From an uncultured Erysipelotrichaceae bacterium (GTDB lineage Bacteria > Bacillota_I > Bacilli_A > RF39 > UBA660): DNA of 8,079 bases. Shown piece after piece: positions 6,635-8,079 of this stretch (position 1 is its first letter; each line of letters starts with the position of its first letter). The position numbers and the translations under genes are program-made. Where the stretch lies: the NCBI GenBank assembly GCA_902766875.1, contig CACXFI010000104.1, positions 1-8,079 on the forward strand, written 5' to 3'. The notes below the pieces were generated by a model. The model did no database searches, was not told the DNA's origin, and saw only the letters and a program-made list of their open reading frames with translations.

Positions 6635-8079
6635 ATGAAGGATTTTTATAATGAAGAGTTAAAAGATATTTATAAGGAATTAGATACAAGTGTTTATGGC
6701 TTGAGCAGTGTAGAAGCAAAGAAGAGAATGCAAAAATATGGAAAAAATGAGTTGAATAGGCAAGAACAAGATAGTTTATTAAAAATATTATTTGGTGAAT
6801 TATTTTCACCTATGGAAATTATTCTTTTAATTGCTATTATTTTTTCATTTGTTATTGGAGAGGTTTTTGATGCTGTTACTTTAATTATTATTGTGGCTGT
6901 TGATGTTTTTATAGGTACTTTTGAAGAGTGGAAAGCTAAAAAAGATGTTAGTAGTTTAATTAATATGATTAAAGTCAAATCTAATGTTGTGAGAGATGGT
7001 AAAGAAGTAGAAATTGATTCTAGTGAGCTTGTGATTGGAGATATTATATTTTTGACCAGTGGTGATAAAATTAGTGCTGATGCTAGAATAATTGAATGCC
7101 ATAATTTTCAAGTAGATGAGTCATCTTTGACAGGTGAAAGCATTGGTATATTAAAAAATAATGACACTATAAAAAAAGATACTATTCTTTCTGAAAGATT
7201 CAATATGATTTATGCTGGTACTAATGTAATTACAGGAAGGTGTATGGCGGTTGTAACAGGTACATCTATAAATACAGAAATAGGTAAAATAGCAGATCAA
7301 GTTTCTAATACAAAAGAAGAAAAATCTCCACTTACTATAAGAATTGATAAGTTTGTTAAGCAAATTAGTATTTTGATAGTAAGTATAGCATTTTTATTAA
7401 CTATAATCTTAGTATTAAAGAATTATGATATTGGTAAAATAATAATAAATGTAATAGCTTTATCAGTTTCTGCTATGCCTGAAGGGTTGGCACTAGCATT
7501 AACTATGGCATTAACTATAGCATCAAAAAAAATGTATAAGAAAAATGTTATAGTTAAGAATTTAAATTCTGTAGAATCATTAGGTAGTTGTACTGTTATT
7601 GCTACTGATAAAACAGGAACTCTTACTGTAAATGAACAGACAGCTAGAAAGATTTTGTTAAAGAATGGGGAAGAATATGATGTAACTGGTACTGGTTATA
7701 ATGATAATGGGGAAGTTACTTCAAATAATAATGATAAAATTGATTTAGCTAAAGAAATAGCATTTTTAGGATATATAAATAATGAAGCTCATTTGAAGAA
7801 AGAAAAGAATAAATGGAATTATTTTGGAGATACTATTGATATAGCTTTATTGAGTTTGGCTAAGAAATTAAAAATAGATAATAAGCCTAAAATTATTGAG
7901 ACTATACCATATGAGTCTGAAAACCAATATTCTGCTGTTTTTTATGAAAAAGATGGTAAATTATATTGTACTGTTAAAGGTGCTTTGGAAAAGGTTATGT
8001 ATTATTCAGAAGTAAGTGATGAATATAAAAAACATAATGATTATTTGACGAGTAATGGTTATAGAGTAATAGCTTTTGC
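6635..8079 (+). CDS. P2-type cation-transporting ATPase, 3' end outside the window
   Basis: Predicted plasma-membrane pump that exports or exchanges cations (calcium-like family; ion not certain) using ATP. The window holds 481 full codons, and the frame continues past 8079. Seen in order: the N-terminal cation-ATPase domain with YGLSSVEAKKRMQKYGKNEL (21-40), membrane segments 1-2 (about 60-95), the actuator domain with dephosphorylation motif TGES (166-169), segments 3-4 (about 243-292) with PEGLA (282-286), the phosphorylation motif DKTGT (D325), and part of the nucleotide-binding domain with GDTIDIALL (398-406, the GDPTExALL equivalent) and KGALE (448-452). The P-domain hinge and membrane segments 5 onward are missing. 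PEGLA replaces the usual PEGLP of P2 pumps, and the ATP-site segment reads ESENQYSA where SERKRMS-like residues are common. AAGGAG at 6624-6629 sets the start. It is co-transcribed with the CDF gene. Confidence 0.95.
   Translation, partial: MKDFYNEELKDIYKELDTSVYGLSSVEAKKRMQKYGKNELNRQEQDSLLKILFGELFSPMEIILLIAIIFSFVIGEVFDAVTLIIIVAVDVFIGTFEEWKAKKDVSSLINMIKVKSNVVRDGKEVEIDSSELVIGDIIFLTSGDKISADARIIECHNFQVDESSLTGESIGILKNNDTIKKDTILSERFNMIYAGTNVITGRCMAVVTGTSINTEIGKIADQVSNTKEEKSPLTIRIDKFVKQISILIVSIAFLLTIILVLKNYDIGKIIINVIALSVSAMPEGLALALTMALTIASKKMYKKNVIVKNLNSVESLGSCTVIATDKTGTLTVNEQTARKILLKNGEEYDVTGTGYNDNGEVTSNNNDKIDLAKEIAFLGYINNEAHLKKEKNKWNYFGDTIDIALLSLAKKLKIDNKPKIIETIPYESENQYSAVFYEKDGKLYCTVKGALEKVMYYSEVSDEYKKHNDYLTSNGYRVIAF

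Noticed and set aside
6597..6978. Minus-strand open frames over the start of the P-type ATPase.
   Set aside because: They lie antisense to a long, motif-rich gene on the plus strand and show no recognisable features.

Overview
The window is a very AT-rich stretch of ordinary-looking bacterial chromosome. Gene density, strong AGGAGG-type ribosome binding sites, short intergenic gaps, hairpin-plus-T-tract terminators and the protein families present all suggest a low-GC Bacillota. An uncultured Bacilli or Mollicutes-like gut lineage is a reasonable guess, but nothing here fixes the genus. Tryptophan is written TGG throughout and no TGA lies inside any gene, so the standard bacterial code applies rather than the Mycoplasma code in which TGA means Trp.

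Layout, left to right. (1) The 3' part of gltX (glutamate--tRNA ligase), whose N-terminus with the HIGH motif lies before the window, followed by a hairpin terminator. (2) A plus-strand gene for a calcineurin-like metallophosphoesterase with a predicted N-terminal helix-turn-helix. (3) A short convergent gap with a two-way hairpin terminator, then a minus-strand gene for a HerA-like ATPase of the DUF853/YjgR family. (4) A 172-base divergent promoter region. (5) A plus-strand membrane protein with two four-cysteine zinc ribbons, one before and one after its membrane segments, closed by a long hairpin terminator. (6) A two-gene operon: a cation diffusion facilitator (CDF) transporter, then 12 bases later a P2-type cation-transporting ATPase that runs off the right edge.

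The only clear functional grouping is the last operon, where a secondary cation exporter and a P-type pump probably act together in cation homeostasis. The other genes look singly transcribed. I see no mobile element, CRISPR array, RNA gene, phage gene or recognisable defence island. The most interesting points are residue-level: a GDHD in place of GNHD in the phosphoesterase, Glu replacing a transport-site His in the CDF protein, PEGLA in place of PEGLP in the pump, and the doubled zinc-ribbon layout of the membrane protein.
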